Assembly (NCBI GenBank): GCA_002238805.1
Contig: MPNB01000030.1
Location: forward strand, 1 to 37,239
Source of the DNA: Rhodothermaceae bacterium bin80
Lineage (GTDB): Bacteria; Bacteroidota; Rhodothermia; Rhodothermales; Bin80
Reading direction: 5' to 3'
Length of the DNA: 37,239 nucleotides
A model generated the notes under the pieces. It was given only the letters and a program-made list of their open reading frames with translations. It had not been told where the DNA came from and did not search any database. Positions 24,794 through 33,757 of the stretch are shown here, one piece after another. Made by a program: the position numbers and the translations under genes. The number at the start of each line of letters is the position of its first letter. The first letter of the stretch is position 1.

Positions 24794-25249
24794 TTGTTCC
24801 TCAGAACACTTGCCGTATTATTACTAGGCCTTTCGGCGCTGCTGGTCGTCGGCTGTTCGCCCACGCTGTACCCTCTCTACCGAGACTATGAGCACGCCTC
24901 CGAGGATCATGTCCCGCTACATCGCATTGAGGAAGCTCTCGTTGAGGCTGGCTGGGAACTGATTCCTCCACCAGCACCAAACGCTGTGGCTACGGCAGAA
25001 CGCCAAATTCGCGATTGGGTAATCTACCGTGTCGTAGTACAAGTGGAAGCCGTTCCAGTGGGCTCCAGGCACGTGCGCCTGTTTGTGCACCCTTATCGAA
25101 TCTATGCAACCGGATCGCGCAGCAAAATACCCTTCTTGAAGCGCAGTATCCGTCGCAGGGTGATCTATGATATTGATCGAGTATTTGAATCATACAACCT
25201 CGTAGCAGTTGGAACAGATATTTCTCGAGACCGTGTCCGACGAAGGTGA
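24794..25249 (+). CDS. Small lipoprotein of unknown function
   Basis: From TTG 24794 the product has 151 residues. The signal peptide (LRTLAVLLLGLSALLVVGC) ends in a lipobox, LVVG-C at residue 21. The mature part is mixed alpha/beta (HRIEEALVEAGWELIPP; VEAVPVGSRHVRLFVHPYRI) and ends basic. I recognise no family. It probably faces the periplasm on a membrane. Tight spacing after the hydrolase gene suggests co-expression. Confidence 0.7.
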   Translation: MFLRTLAVLLLGLSALLVVGCSPTLYPLYRDYEHASEDHVPLHRIEEALVEAGWELIPPPAPNAVATAERQIRDWVIYRVVVQVEAVPVGSRHVRLFVHPYRIYATGSRSKIPFLKRSIRRRVIYDIDRVFESYNLVAVGTDISRDRVRRR

Positions 25250-25344
25250 ACCTTCTAGAGTCTGAGGCGGTTACGCATAGACGATCTATACGGTGTATAG
25301 ACTGCTCCTTGGGTTGTGCAACCTCGGTTGAGGTCAGGCGTACC

Positions 25345-25350
25345 TATAAT
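25345..25350 (+). promoter_or_regulatory. Possible -10 box of the tmRNA gene
   Basis: TATAAT lies 15 nt before the mature tmRNA 5' end. tmRNA precursors are trimmed at the 5' end, so a slightly long distance is acceptable. No convincing -35 box is seen. Confidence 0.35.
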
Positions 25351-25365
25351 GTTATTTGACTTAAT

Positions 25366-25730
25366 GGGGATGATCTGGCTTCGACGGACAGCATCGTACG
25401 ACAAGTTGCGTGTCGAGTTAACCTGACTTGAGCTCGTGAATTACGTCAGGAATCTGTAACTGCGAACGATTACTCGTACGCGATGGCGGCATAGCTCCGC
25501 TATCTGTCTTATGGACACGCACGCCCACAGGCAGTCCGTAAGGCATCGTCAATTGTGGGGACTCTGTTTTGAATTCCGGCTGCATTCTGTATAGAGTATT
25601 GATCAGCCTTTGTCTGACCCGGCTTTGGTCGTACGCCAAGGGGCACAGACGAGATACCAAGAACGACCTACACACGTAGACGCTTGATTGTTCGACTCTT
25701 CGGACCCGGGTTCGATTCCCGGCATCTCCA
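25366..25730 (+). ncRNA. ssrA: tmRNA (ribosome rescue), tag ANDYSYAMAA
   Basis: The 5' end GGGGATGATCTGGCTTCGAC pairs with the 3' end (CATCTCC, then discriminator A at 25730) to make the tRNA-like acceptor stem. The T arm GGGTTCGATTCCCGGC is intact. The tag frame runs from 25462 to 25494: resume codon GCG, then Asn-Asp-Tyr-Ser-Tyr-Ala-Met-Ala-Ala and TAG, giving ANDYSYAMAA. The CCA end is not encoded. Length about 365 nt is normal for a one-piece tmRNA. It frees stalled ribosomes and marks their products for proteolysis. Confidence 0.95.
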
Positions 25731-25734
25731 CAAC

Positions 25735-25770
25735 AGAGGTCTCGTGTCGCAGGGCGTGAGACCTCTTTTT
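25735..25770 (+). terminator. Intrinsic terminator of ssrA
   Basis: AGAGGTCTC (25735-25743) pairs perfectly with GAGACCTCT (25758-25766) across a 14-nt loop and is followed by TTTT. It begins five bases after the tmRNA 3' end. Confidence 0.9.
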
Positions 25771-25870
25771 GTTTCAGGTCAGTGCGCACCACACATCCCT
25801 GACCGACTGGGAAAAAAGAGAAAGATCCAAGGGAAAACCTGCAGAACTTTCTAACCTGTTACGATTGCCC

Positions 25871-26731
25871 CTAACCACTCTTCTTTGTGAGTTCAGCCAA
25901 ACTGTCAAACAGCACTCGCTGATGTCCCAAGGCAGCTACACGGTCGTCGGGGTCTGTCCGAGCCTCTAATAGTATCCAACCTGCATATTCCGATGCCTGT
26001 AGCAGCTCAAATAGATGTCGATAGGGATACGTGCCGACATCCAGCTCACGAATATGAACAGTTTGTCCAAAATACTCGCGGACAAGCTCGAAGTTATGTG
26101 CCAGCCTTGGTTCGTTTAGGTCAGCCTCATTACAGTTCCAACAGACGCTGACGTTTCGGTGGTCGGCTGCTTCCATGATTCGTCGGACAACTGGTAACCG
26201 GTCCGTGCCCTGGCCATGAACTTCAAGACGAATCTCCTGGCCATAATCTTCTCCAAACTGTCCAAGTATTCGCAGTGCACGCCCAATTTGGGTAATAGTC
26301 TGCTCTTCCTGTACTTCACTCGGTAGCGCATCCGGCTTAACCTTTACACCACTGCCTCCCACATCATGGGACAGCACTATGGAAGCTTTGGCGCCAGTTA
26401 TTGCATGAGCTAATTGCGCAGGCTCCAAATGATGAAAGGCCCAGTTCGTGCCCAATCCCAGCAATGACACATCACTGTCTGCGAATTGTGCACTAACTGC
26501 AGCACGCTCGGCAGATTGCAGATGGACCTCTACTCCATGAGCGTGCTCCGTTCGCAATTCCACACCCCCCACACCAGCAACCTGGCAGTTACGAATGAGT
26601 GTCGGAATATCCCAATCCCGCCCCCATAAATAGGTTACAAGACCAAACTTCAAGGAACTCTCCCGTCGCGTGATGGACGTAAGTAATTCCCCGAGTGAAA
26701 GTTTGAAGAACTGTCGGCGAGACGAACGCAT
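25871..26731 (-). CDS. Sugar phosphate isomerase/epimerase-like TIM-barrel protein with Tat signal
   Basis: The 286-residue product starts MRSSRRQFFKLSLGELL, a twin-arginine motif with a weak hydrophobic part. The AP-endonuclease-2/xylose-isomerase-like barrel follows: FGLVTYLWGRDWDIPTLI, GVGGVELRTEHAHGVE, IRLEVHGQG, VSVCWNCNEAD, VHIRELD and GWILLEARTD. Acidic and His residues at strand ends would bind a divalent metal. Substrate unknown; many secreted relatives act on sugars. An IS1380 element begins 66 bp upstream of the start, so its original promoter is probably cut off. Confidence 0.82.
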   Translation of the reverse strand: MRSSRRQFFKLSLGELLTSITRRESSLKFGLVTYLWGRDWDIPTLIRNCQVAGVGGVELRTEHAHGVEVHLQSAERAAVSAQFADSDVSLLGLGTNWAFHHLEPAQLAHAITGAKASIVLSHDVGGSGVKVKPDALPSEVQEEQTITQIGRALRILGQFGEDYGQEIRLEVHGQGTDRLPVVRRIMEAADHRNVSVCWNCNEADLNEPRLAHNFELVREYFGQTVHIRELDVGTYPYRHLFELLQASEYAGWILLEARTDPDDRVAALGHQRVLFDSLAELTKKSG

Positions 26732-26996
26732 AATCAGCTACCAATTTATAAACCAAATCTGTCAATTGGAAAATTATCCAGATCGAATGACAAATGTCCC
26801 ATTTTATTCATCACGATTTGGATACAGGCTACAAAGTGTGAATTTGGTTGGGGGATGCGTCAGGATTTCCGGTGCGGGATGAAAAGTAAGCACTAGCCTT
26901 AGCGACCAAGCGTCAAATATAGCATTGCCGTCTGTTTTTCAGCTTGGTTTGGGGAAATGCCAAGGGTGCACGTACCGCAAGTGCAGTCCACTCCCA

Positions 26997-27021
26997 TGTG
27001 TTGTGTTGTGTTGTGTTGTGT
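26997..27021 (+). repeat. TGTGT x5 microsatellite in the IS1380 tail
   Basis: Five perfect TGTGT units lie in the non-coding tail of the IS. The older copy near 1817-1833 has no such run (CGATGTGTTATGTTGC), so the expansion is specific to this copy. Confidence 0.8.
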
Positions 27022-27067
27022 TGCTCTCCACCATTTTCGTGGGACACCCCAAATGAGGTGCACGGGT

Positions 27068-28651
27068 TTAGATGTCAGGCACAGACTGCCAGTGTAATTG
27101 CTGAAAGTGCGCCCAGAACCGTGTCCATGCCTGCACCGCGGACAGGGCGATATAGAAAGTGACATAGCGGGCATGACGTGCCAAGGTTGCACCGACCTTC
27201 AGCACTTGCAGTCTGAACGTGCGAAGGTGCATGTGAGGGAGTTCCGATGAGGACGAATCCGTGTCTGCGACAGCACTACCGTCCGCCTCCATCGCCGTCT
27301 CCGAGAAGGCATCGGTTGATTCGTACAACGCAGCGTCTGTTCCAGAAGACTGCGGACCCGTGTCGTGCAGTCCCTCGGCCAACGGGGCCACCTCATCGGG
27401 TTCAGACCCCACCGGTGGGGGCGGACTATGCCAGAGGCATCGACCGATGTGAAGAAGCTGGTAGACCAACAGGTAGACCTGAAGACGCACGGCATTCTCC
27501 GCCTGAATCTCGGCATCCTCATCGGCCTCAGCAATATCCTCACGCGCAATCGGTACGTTACGGTAATGCGACTTAGCGCGTGGCGAGGACGAAAATGACA
27601 GGGAACAGATCGCTTTGATCTCGCCCTGATGCATCTCCGCCTTCCCGCGCCGACTGTACAGGGCCGCCAGCACCTCCCCCGAATGCGTATCCGCGTCAAG
27701 ATTGGTGACCAAAAAGTAGAAATCATTGAATAACTCCCCCGGACGCGGTTTCACCACCAGGATCACGCGACGGGTCTTCTCCCAGGACTGCGCACCATAT
27801 TCAAGTTCAAAGTACGTCTTCGTCTCATACGAGCAATCCTCAACGTACGGGGCAGCCAGCGCCTCCAACACCTTGTTCTTGCGCAAACGCATCAGGTAGT
27901 GATGACCTTCTGCCTCCAGCCGTGTAAATACAATCCCACTATTGAACCCTGCATCCAAACGAATAATGACGCGGTCAGCGGCCATGGAAACCAGGAGGTC
28001 TTCGCAGTCGGTGACCTCGCGACGATTACCTGGACGCAACTGCGCCCCGAGTACATCCCCGCTCTCCCCGCATGAAGCAATCAGCGGCAAGAAAATCGTA
28101 CGCTTATAGTGCCCATGATACGCACTGCCAAGTTGCTTGCCATGCACATCCATCGGCATCGCGTCCACATCAATGACCACTTCATCACAGCGCCAGCCAC
28201 CGTTGCGAACCAGTATATGCTCAATCGCCAACTTTTGAACCGCCGCCTCCAAGTGCGACGGATTGTCCGCTTTGCTGAGCAGACCCAACAGACGGGACAT
28301 GGTCGGCTGCGATGTCAACGTACGACCCGCTTCGACCGCACCCCGTTCGATGCTGGTGGACGTGCCAAATGCTGCATCGGTGCACACCTGCTCTGTCCAT
28401 AGAGCACTCCATCCCTGAATCAACTGTAGCAGCCACTGCAAAAGCAACTGCGCCAGACTGTATTGTATACGATCTTGGTTTCGGGGATCGTACAGCCGCT
28501 CGGTCAGAAATTCAATGAGCCCCGTTCGCGCGATCATCGACCGCATCAACAACGCCCCCGCATCAGATGTCGTGTGGTCGTTGCTGGCCGCCTTGATTCG
28601 AACCGACTGGTTGTAGGGAAGCACAAAAAGAGGCTCCGTAGACTTTGCCAT
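27068..28651 (-). CDS. IS1380-family transposase, intact
   Basis: The 527-residue product has the DDE layout of the family: VIDVDAMPMDVHG with the first Asp, RVIIRLDAGFNSG with the second, and SRRGKAEMHQGEIK with the Glu. The N-terminus (SNDHTTSDAGALLMRSMI) also fits. Length is normal for IS1380 and no frameshift is visible, so it may be active. It contains a low-complexity acidic/Ser-rich stretch (about residues 420-470) between the Glu motif and the C-terminal helices. Confidence 0.88.
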   Translation of the reverse strand: MAKSTEPLFVLPYNQSVRIKAASNDHTTSDAGALLMRSMIARTGLIEFLTERLYDPRNQDRIQYSLAQLLLQWLLQLIQGWSALWTEQVCTDAAFGTSTSIERGAVEAGRTLTSQPTMSRLLGLLSKADNPSHLEAAVQKLAIEHILVRNGGWRCDEVVIDVDAMPMDVHGKQLGSAYHGHYKRTIFLPLIASCGESGDVLGAQLRPGNRREVTDCEDLLVSMAADRVIIRLDAGFNSGIVFTRLEAEGHHYLMRLRKNKVLEALAAPYVEDCSYETKTYFELEYGAQSWEKTRRVILVVKPRPGELFNDFYFLVTNLDADTHSGEVLAALYSRRGKAEMHQGEIKAICSLSFSSSPRAKSHYRNVPIAREDIAEADEDAEIQAENAVRLQVYLLVYQLLHIGRCLWHSPPPPVGSEPDEVAPLAEGLHDTGPQSSGTDAALYESTDAFSETAMEADGSAVADTDSSSSELPHMHLRTFRLQVLKVGATLARHARYVTFYIALSAVQAWTRFWAHFQQLHWQSVPDI

Positions 28652-28977
28652 GATCTCACCTCTCCAAGGTGAATTTTTGAGTTGACTTTGAAAGGTCGCT
28701 TGCGCATGTGATCCACAGTAGAAACAAGCCTCTATTCGGTCAAAATCCGCAAAAAAAGGGCAATGGGCCCTTGTTTATAAGGAACGTACAAGGGACACGG
28801 AAGCTCCAAATTAGGTTAGGCTATCCCGAAAAACTGAGTCGTGATGAATATTGTGGGGTAGGGAGAGTTTCGTCATTGCGCGGGTTTCCAGAAACCTTTG
28901 TCTGTTGAGAATATACGCACTTTGTTTGCCGGGTTCGCCGGAGTGATGACTGTTTTTACACACGCAACGAATCCGCC

Positions 28978-29070
28978 ATGCGTACAGCTGTTGTGCAATC
29001 CGACAAACAGTTTGGAACCGAATTCCCGGAAAGAGTTATAGAAGCTTTGACAGTCTCACGCAGACCATGA
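28978..29070 (+). CDS. Possible 30-residue ORF coupled to the DUF1640-like gene
   Basis: ATG 28978 opens a frame reading MRTAVVQSDKQFG ... ALTVSRRP, whose TGA stop overlaps the next start as ATGA. The overlap suggests translational coupling, but there is no recognisable family and no clear Shine-Dalgarno. It may be the tail of a gene truncated by the IS1380 element that ends at 28857. Confidence 0.35.
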   Translation: MRTAVVQSDKQFGTEFPERVIEALTVSRRP

Positions 29071-29372
29071 TGGACACCCTATCCATAGCGCGCGACCTCT
29101 CCGAGGCAGGGGTTGATTGGAAGCAGGCCCAAGCACACGCCGCGGTCATTGCACATGCTGTAGAACAACAGCATGGCAACGTTGCAACAAAAGAGTTCGT
29201 GCGTAGCGAACTAAATGCTCTGCGCGGTAAGTTGAGTAGTGAGATAAGCACTGTACGCGGTGAGTTGAGTAGTGAAATAAGTACGGTTGAAGCTCGCCTT
29301 CTTCGCTGGATGGTCGGACTAATTTTTACCGCTATAAGCATCGTTATTGCCGCACAGATACTCATTCCATAA
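29067..29372 (+). CDS. DUF1640-like coiled-coil membrane protein
   Basis: The 101-residue product starts with an alpha-helical head (LSEAGVDWKQAQAHAAVIAH; then VEQQHGNVATKEFV). A coiled coil of repeated LRGKLSSEIS/VRGELSSEIS heptads follows, and then one C-terminal membrane helix (LLRWMVGLIFTAISIVIAAQ). This is the layout of DUF1640/CCDC90-like bacterial proteins, often found near mobile or toxin genes. The internal 30-nt duplication coding RGxLSSEISTV is notable. Function is unknown. It is flanked on both sides by IS1380 sequence. Confidence 0.7.
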   Translation: MMDTLSIARDLSEAGVDWKQAQAHAAVIAHAVEQQHGNVATKEFVRSELNALRGKLSSEISTVRGELSSEISTVEARLLRWMVGLIFTAISIVIAAQILIP

Positions 29373-29481
29373 CCCAAGAGATCTCCGCTCACGGTTCGAC
29401 CCGTAGAATTCTCTCCCTCTCGGACTCTATATCCTTGCCAAAGGACCGCAGATTCCGTTTACGGGCGGTGTTACGTTTTGG

Positions 29482-29511
29482 GTTGCATCTTCTTATAGTG
29501 GAAGATGCAAC
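29482..29511. other. Perfect 11-bp inverted repeat
   Basis: GTTGCATCTTC (29482-29492) and GAAGATGCAAC (29501-29511) surround the 8-nt loop TTATAGTG. No T run follows, so it is not a standard terminator. It could end the DUF1640-like transcript or be part of an IS or intron remnant. Confidence 0.55.
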
Positions 29512-29522
29512 ATGGTTCTGGC

Positions 29523-29592
29523 AGAAGCACAAGATGGAATCCAGGAAGTATGTGCATTTCTTGGACATCAGGCTACACGAACACTATCGTAT
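29523..29592 (+). pseudogene. Scrap of a group II intron maturase tail
   Basis: The plus strand reads MESRKYVHFLDIRLHEHY, similar at DNA and protein level to the maturase tail at 8812-8880 (RKYVHFSDIQLRETY). The match ends where IS1380 sequence begins. Confidence 0.5.
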
Positions 29593-29975
29593 ACAATACT
29601 GTTTCCGGAGATCATACAGCCGCTCGGTCAGAAATTCAATGAGCCCCGTTCGCGCGATCACCGACCGTATCAACAACACCCCCGCATCAGATGTCGGTGG
29701 TTGTTGCTGGCCGCCTTGATCCGAACCGACTGGTTGTAGGGAAGCGCAAAAAGAGCCTCCGTAGACTTTGCCATGATCCCACCCCCCAAGGTGAATTTTT
29801 TAGTTTATTTTGAAAGGTCGCTTGCGCATGTGATCCATAGTAGAAACAAGTCCCTATTCGGTCAAAATCCGCAAAAAAAGGGCAATAGGCCCTTTTTAAG
29901 GAACGTACAATGGACACGAAAGCTTCAGATCGGTTAGGCTATCCAGGAAAATTAAATTGAGATAAATATTGTGGG
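29593..29975 (-). mobile_element. Remnant of a second IS1380 copy (transposase 5' end and terminus)
   Basis: The segment matches 28463-28857: the start of the transposase gene (here with small deletions), the upstream region and the terminus ending TATTGTGGG at 29975. Only the first 60 or so codons remain and they are frameshifted. Confidence 0.75.
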
Positions 29976-30043
29976 AAATCAAGATCAGCAAGAGCCCCCA
30001 CGCTGAGTTCCCGTTCGAGATGCAGTTTGCACCAAAACATGGC

Positions 30044-32896
30044 TTAGTACAGCTCCGTCGTTATTCGCAAATACATTGAAGTACCGTTGTGATCGAATGG
30101 AATACTGCGGGGAGACAGGTTGCCCTGCCGATGAGTCTCTTCCATGTGTGCTCTGCGAGTTATATCAAACAGATTGTTTACACCAATTGTGACTTGCCAG
30201 GAATCCCGGAGTGCGTAGCCAATCTCGACATCCGTAAGCCAGACCCCTGGGAACCGATCCAGAACACTTATGCCACCCTCTTGGCAGGTAGAACTTGCAA
30301 ATCTGCATGCCTGCCAACTGTCGAACCAACTCACACGAAAGAGTGCAGACCATCTGTCCAATAAATGCCGATATGTCGCAACCAGTCGATGTTTTGGGTT
30401 CAAGTCTTCTATTTCAACCTGACGTCGCTTGTTGAGTAAATCCAGTGTCAGTGGCTCTTGCAACGTTTGGCCAAGGAAACTGGTAATCTCGCTTGGTGGT
30501 GTGAAGTGGGTAAGGGATGTAGCCGTCCAGTTCCATGCAATACTCCCGGACATGGCGCGAGTAGGACTCCATTCAAGCTGCCAAGCCAAAAGTACGTCCA
30601 AACCATTGGTCTGTGTACTGAAATCATTCGAATAAAAACGAACCTCCCTAATGTTGGTGATGCCCCCCACAAAGTCTGCCGTCTCAAAAAACCGGCTGAT
30701 CTCGTCCGTGATGCGGATGTTACCCGTGAGTGCGAGACGGTCACGCACGTTGATTAGGAAATAATCAGCAGTCAATGTAACATCCTCACTGATCTCTGCA
30801 ATCAGTCCTGACGATACACTTTTAGCAAGCTCTGGAGTTAGGGGCTTCCCTCCCAATGCCTGCGAGATAGGATGTACTGACGGTAAAACTCCGACTTCTA
30901 TCAATCCGTGCTCTTTCGAAAATCCTGTCGTCCGGAAAACATTCAGATTCGCCTGTCCCGGCGTCGGTGCCCGAAACCCTGTACTGGTTGTGGCACGCAG
31001 TGAAATACGATCAGTTACCCGGTACAGTGCTGCCAGCTTTCCATTCAGCGTACTTCCAAATTCAGTGGTAAAATTCTCATACCTCACTGCAATATTGCCT
31101 AGTAGACGCCGGGTAAGATCCGCTTCGGCATCTACATAGACGGCGAAATTCGGCCGGGCCCACCGGCCTGCAAAAATTGGGTTCAGCCCCTGATAGCCAT
31201 TGGAACCAACGCTAAATCCCTGATCTGCATACGGGCCCGGGTTCCAGGATTCGAGATCTCCGGGCCGGCTCTCAAAAATCTCCTTACGCCAGGTTGCACC
31301 CCAAGCCAAATGAATCGGTGAAGCCAGCCGGCTCATTGTGACCGGAACAGAAAAAGCTGCAGACACTTCCGCTTCCTGTTGAAAATAGGACCGCGGTCTG
31401 AAGGAGGTCGGCGTGTCTGGACCGTAGGAAGCATTGACTGTTCGGTAAATGAAAAAATCCAACAGACTTCGAGCCCCACTCACACTGACATCCCAGTTCA
31501 AGCCGTCAATACTACCACCACGCAGGCCCGCAGTCAAACTGATATCGAATACATCTCCCCCAAATCGCGGGGTGAATCCCCCAGGAAAAATTTCATTAAA
31601 CAAAAAACATTCCCCCTGGAACTCATCAATAAAACCCTGTATTTCCGCATTCGTCGCGTCCAAGTCTGGCAGCCTTTTATCCGTATGACAATCAATATCA
31701 CCGTGTGGATTAAGATCCACTACGGCCCGCTCATCACCAAAACGAAACACACTACTGCGGGCTGTCTCGGTGCCCGGCGACCGAAAATAAAAACCTGATT
31801 CCTGGGTTCTGCGTCCCCCACCTCCAAAAACATAGCCTCGAATCCCGGGAGTAACATCAAAGCCGCTGTTAAAGAATCCAACCACACTGTGACTCACTTC
31901 TGCACTCCCCCAAATCTGAGCCGGTTCTGCCACAGGGTAACCACGACCGGTCAAGGTTATTGCATCATCACGCTGAGCGCTGCGTACAGTGGGCTCCACA
32001 TCTCTATACTCCAAGCTTAGGTTTACAAAACCGTTGCGAGGCAGCGGAAAACCTGCATTAGCTGCCGCATGCACGTAGCGCCCATCACCCTCCAAGTATT
32101 GTCCGGTTCGTAGTCGTGCACGTACCCCCTGCGCATCTTCGCGAAGCTGCAAATTGAAAACCCCGGCTACGGCATCCGCACCATATTGAGCCGTAGCGCC
32201 ATCACGTAATATCTCAATTTGGCGCAAAGCAATTATCGGAATCATATTGAGATCCGGCCCCTGTGCTCCCTCATTCAGGGAACCAGCTGACAACGCAATG
32301 GAGCCGGATCGATGCCGGCGTTTCCCGTTAACAAGCACAATCACATTGTCTGTCGGCAGTCCGCGCAGCGTAGCCGGACGAACAATAGAGGCTTCATCAC
32401 CATTTACGCTCTGCAGGTTATAGGACGGTATCTGTGTTCGCATTATATCGTCCATATCTGTACTAGCCATCGATTGTAAATCGGAGGGCCCTAGTACATC
32501 AACCGGCACGGCCGAGTCCTTCAGTAATCGTGGTTGCCGTCGTGAGCCTACAACGACAAATTCATCCAGGCCAAGTACTTGTGACTGGAGAACCACGTCA
32601 ATTTTCTCATCACTTGCGGATACATTAAACTCTTGTGTACGATAACCAACAAAACTGAATACCAGCGTAAAATCTCCAACTGGCACCTGCAACGAATACG
32701 TACCATCCGCAACCGTCGTGGTACCCAGTGTGGTTCCACGTACAGAAACAGTAACGCCCGGAAAGGGCTGGTTTGTCTCGCCATCAATTACGGTACCGTG
32801 AACAGCGAGTTGTGCACTTACAGTGGGAACGAGAGGGATAAGAAGCGGAAATACTAAGAAGATTAGAAAACGAAACGCCTTGGTTGCTATAGTCAT
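30044..32896 (-). CDS. TonB-dependent outer-membrane receptor with carboxypeptidase-like N-terminal domain
   Basis: The 950-residue product has a signal peptide (FLIFLVFPLLIPLVPTVSAQ). A carboxypeptidase-D regulatory-like domain follows (GTVIDGETNQPFPGVTVSVR, YRTQEFNVSA). The plug domain has LRGLPTDNVIVLVNGKRRH and IEILRDGATAQYGADAVAG, and a long beta barrel ends in GTSMYLRITTELY. NNLFDI and TGFRAPTP are typical barrel landmarks. It imports a ligand across the outer membrane using TonB energy. No SusD partner is adjacent, so a siderophore, cobalamin or peptide ligand is as likely as a glycan. Confidence 0.92.
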   Translation of the reverse strand: MTIATKAFRFLIFLVFPLLIPLVPTVSAQLAVHGTVIDGETNQPFPGVTVSVRGTTLGTTTVADGTYSLQVPVGDFTLVFSFVGYRTQEFNVSASDEKIDVVLQSQVLGLDEFVVVGSRRQPRLLKDSAVPVDVLGPSDLQSMASTDMDDIMRTQIPSYNLQSVNGDEASIVRPATLRGLPTDNVIVLVNGKRRHRSGSIALSAGSLNEGAQGPDLNMIPIIALRQIEILRDGATAQYGADAVAGVFNLQLREDAQGVRARLRTGQYLEGDGRYVHAAANAGFPLPRNGFVNLSLEYRDVEPTVRSAQRDDAITLTGRGYPVAEPAQIWGSAEVSHSVVGFFNSGFDVTPGIRGYVFGGGGRRTQESGFYFRSPGTETARSSVFRFGDERAVVDLNPHGDIDCHTDKRLPDLDATNAEIQGFIDEFQGECFLFNEIFPGGFTPRFGGDVFDISLTAGLRGGSIDGLNWDVSVSGARSLLDFFIYRTVNASYGPDTPTSFRPRSYFQQEAEVSAAFSVPVTMSRLASPIHLAWGATWRKEIFESRPGDLESWNPGPYADQGFSVGSNGYQGLNPIFAGRWARPNFAVYVDAEADLTRRLLGNIAVRYENFTTEFGSTLNGKLAALYRVTDRISLRATTSTGFRAPTPGQANLNVFRTTGFSKEHGLIEVGVLPSVHPISQALGGKPLTPELAKSVSSGLIAEISEDVTLTADYFLINVRDRLALTGNIRITDEISRFFETADFVGGITNIREVRFYSNDFSTQTNGLDVLLAWQLEWSPTRAMSGSIAWNWTATSLTHFTPPSEITSFLGQTLQEPLTLDLLNKRRQVEIEDLNPKHRLVATYRHLLDRWSALFRVSWFDSWQACRFASSTCQEGGISVLDRFPGVWLTDVEIGYALRDSWQVTIGVNNLFDITRRAHMEETHRQGNLSPRSIPFDHNGTSMYLRITTELY

Positions 32897-33589
32897 AGTC
32901 CAGTGAAAATTACAAGTGAGCGTCTCACCTTTTTATTGAAGAATTAATTTCGGAATCCTTCAGGCTATAGATTCAGTGTATCCATCCGATAAGGAGGACA
33001 TATTTGGTCCAAAGCTGGATCGGGTTCCGTATAACTTTCGCTGACTGTTCGACCACTGCGGTACCGTTTCGTTTCAAATCGTTGGTTAAATGTTAGCGGC
33101 CGGCGCTAATCAGATCTGACTTTGGCGTTCGGGTTAACCCGTTTAATGGATCATAGTCAGCTGGGCGATTGCAGGTTTTCCCAACTAGGGCAATACAGGC
33201 CGATTACGGGGTAGGTACACCCGGATGCCATTAATGGAACATCAAGGCCTTCAAAACGCACGTTACGGTCCACAAAAAGGCTCCATTTGGCCTTCCAGTA
33301 GCACCCATGACCGAATCTCATTCCAGCTCAGCCATCAAAACGCCTTTGATCAGAAATTCCTCAATTGATAACGAAGAATCACTGGGTTACCAAATTTACC
33401 GTTGGGAAGCGGTTCATGTTCGCCAACAACTCTGTTTATTGGTGAACATAACGCATCACACCCAGCATCAAACTTAACCCGCCCGAACCAACCTGCGGCC
33501 ACCGTATTGAAGCCAGGGCATCAACGTTCATTCGACGAATCTGCCTAGGGCATGCAGTCGTTAACGCTGGTATCCGGGATGTTATTCCA
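32897..33589. other. Non-coding region upstream of the TonB-dependent receptor gene
   Basis: About 690 bp hold no convincing gene. A small hairpin (GTGAG-CGT-CTCAC at 32916-32928) lies about 20 bp before the receptor start, and an imperfect palindrome TTAGCGGCCGGCGCTAA occurs near 33100. I see no cobalamin-riboswitch-like conserved core. Confidence 0.4.
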
Positions 33590-33693
33590 CCACTCCAGGA
33601 ATACTCGTTTCAACGCTCCAAAATACCGGCTGGTAAGGTGGCCCAGTTCGATCGGAATATGCAGATTTGCGCAAAAACCCTCACGGTAGAACC
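33590..33693 (-). repeat. Orphan IS ends: inverted copy of the 1437-1540 IS21-type end plus an ISL3-type terminus
   Basis: 33590-33665 is the reverse complement of the IS21-type end at 1431-1540, but with one instead of three 22-bp repeats. Directly next to it, 33681-33693 (TCACGGTAGAACC) matches the ISL3 terminus GGTTCTACCGTGA seen at 8114. These lie about 65 bp before the start of the adhesin gene. Confidence 0.55.
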
Positions 33694-33757
33694 ATGCTCC
33701 CAGAATGAGGATACCAGAAACCCGTATACTAGTTAGCACAAAGTGTGAGTTGGAGTT

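Larger units (their letters stand above)
26798..28857 (-). mobile_element. IS1380-family insertion sequence, nearly complete
   Basis: About 2060 bp with imperfect terminal inverted repeats: CCCATTTTATTCATCACGAT at 26798 and, reading inward from 28857, CCCACAATATTCATCACGAC. It carries one intact transposase. Partial copies lie at 1611-1918 (left end) and 29593-29975 (right end). I could not find a convincing target-site duplication. Confidence 0.78.

Noticed and set aside
25250..25365. Additional tRNA or small RNA upstream of tmRNA
   Set aside because: Short hairpins exist (CTATACGGTGTATAG), but no tRNA-like T arm or cloverleaf can be drawn.
26732..28900. Target-site duplication of the IS1380 element
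   Set aside because: The 4-bp flanks on the two sides (ATGT and GTAG) do not match in any register I tried.
32897..33000. Cobalamin or other riboswitch before the TonB-dependent receptor
   Set aside because: No conserved core was visible; only a small 5-bp hairpin is present.
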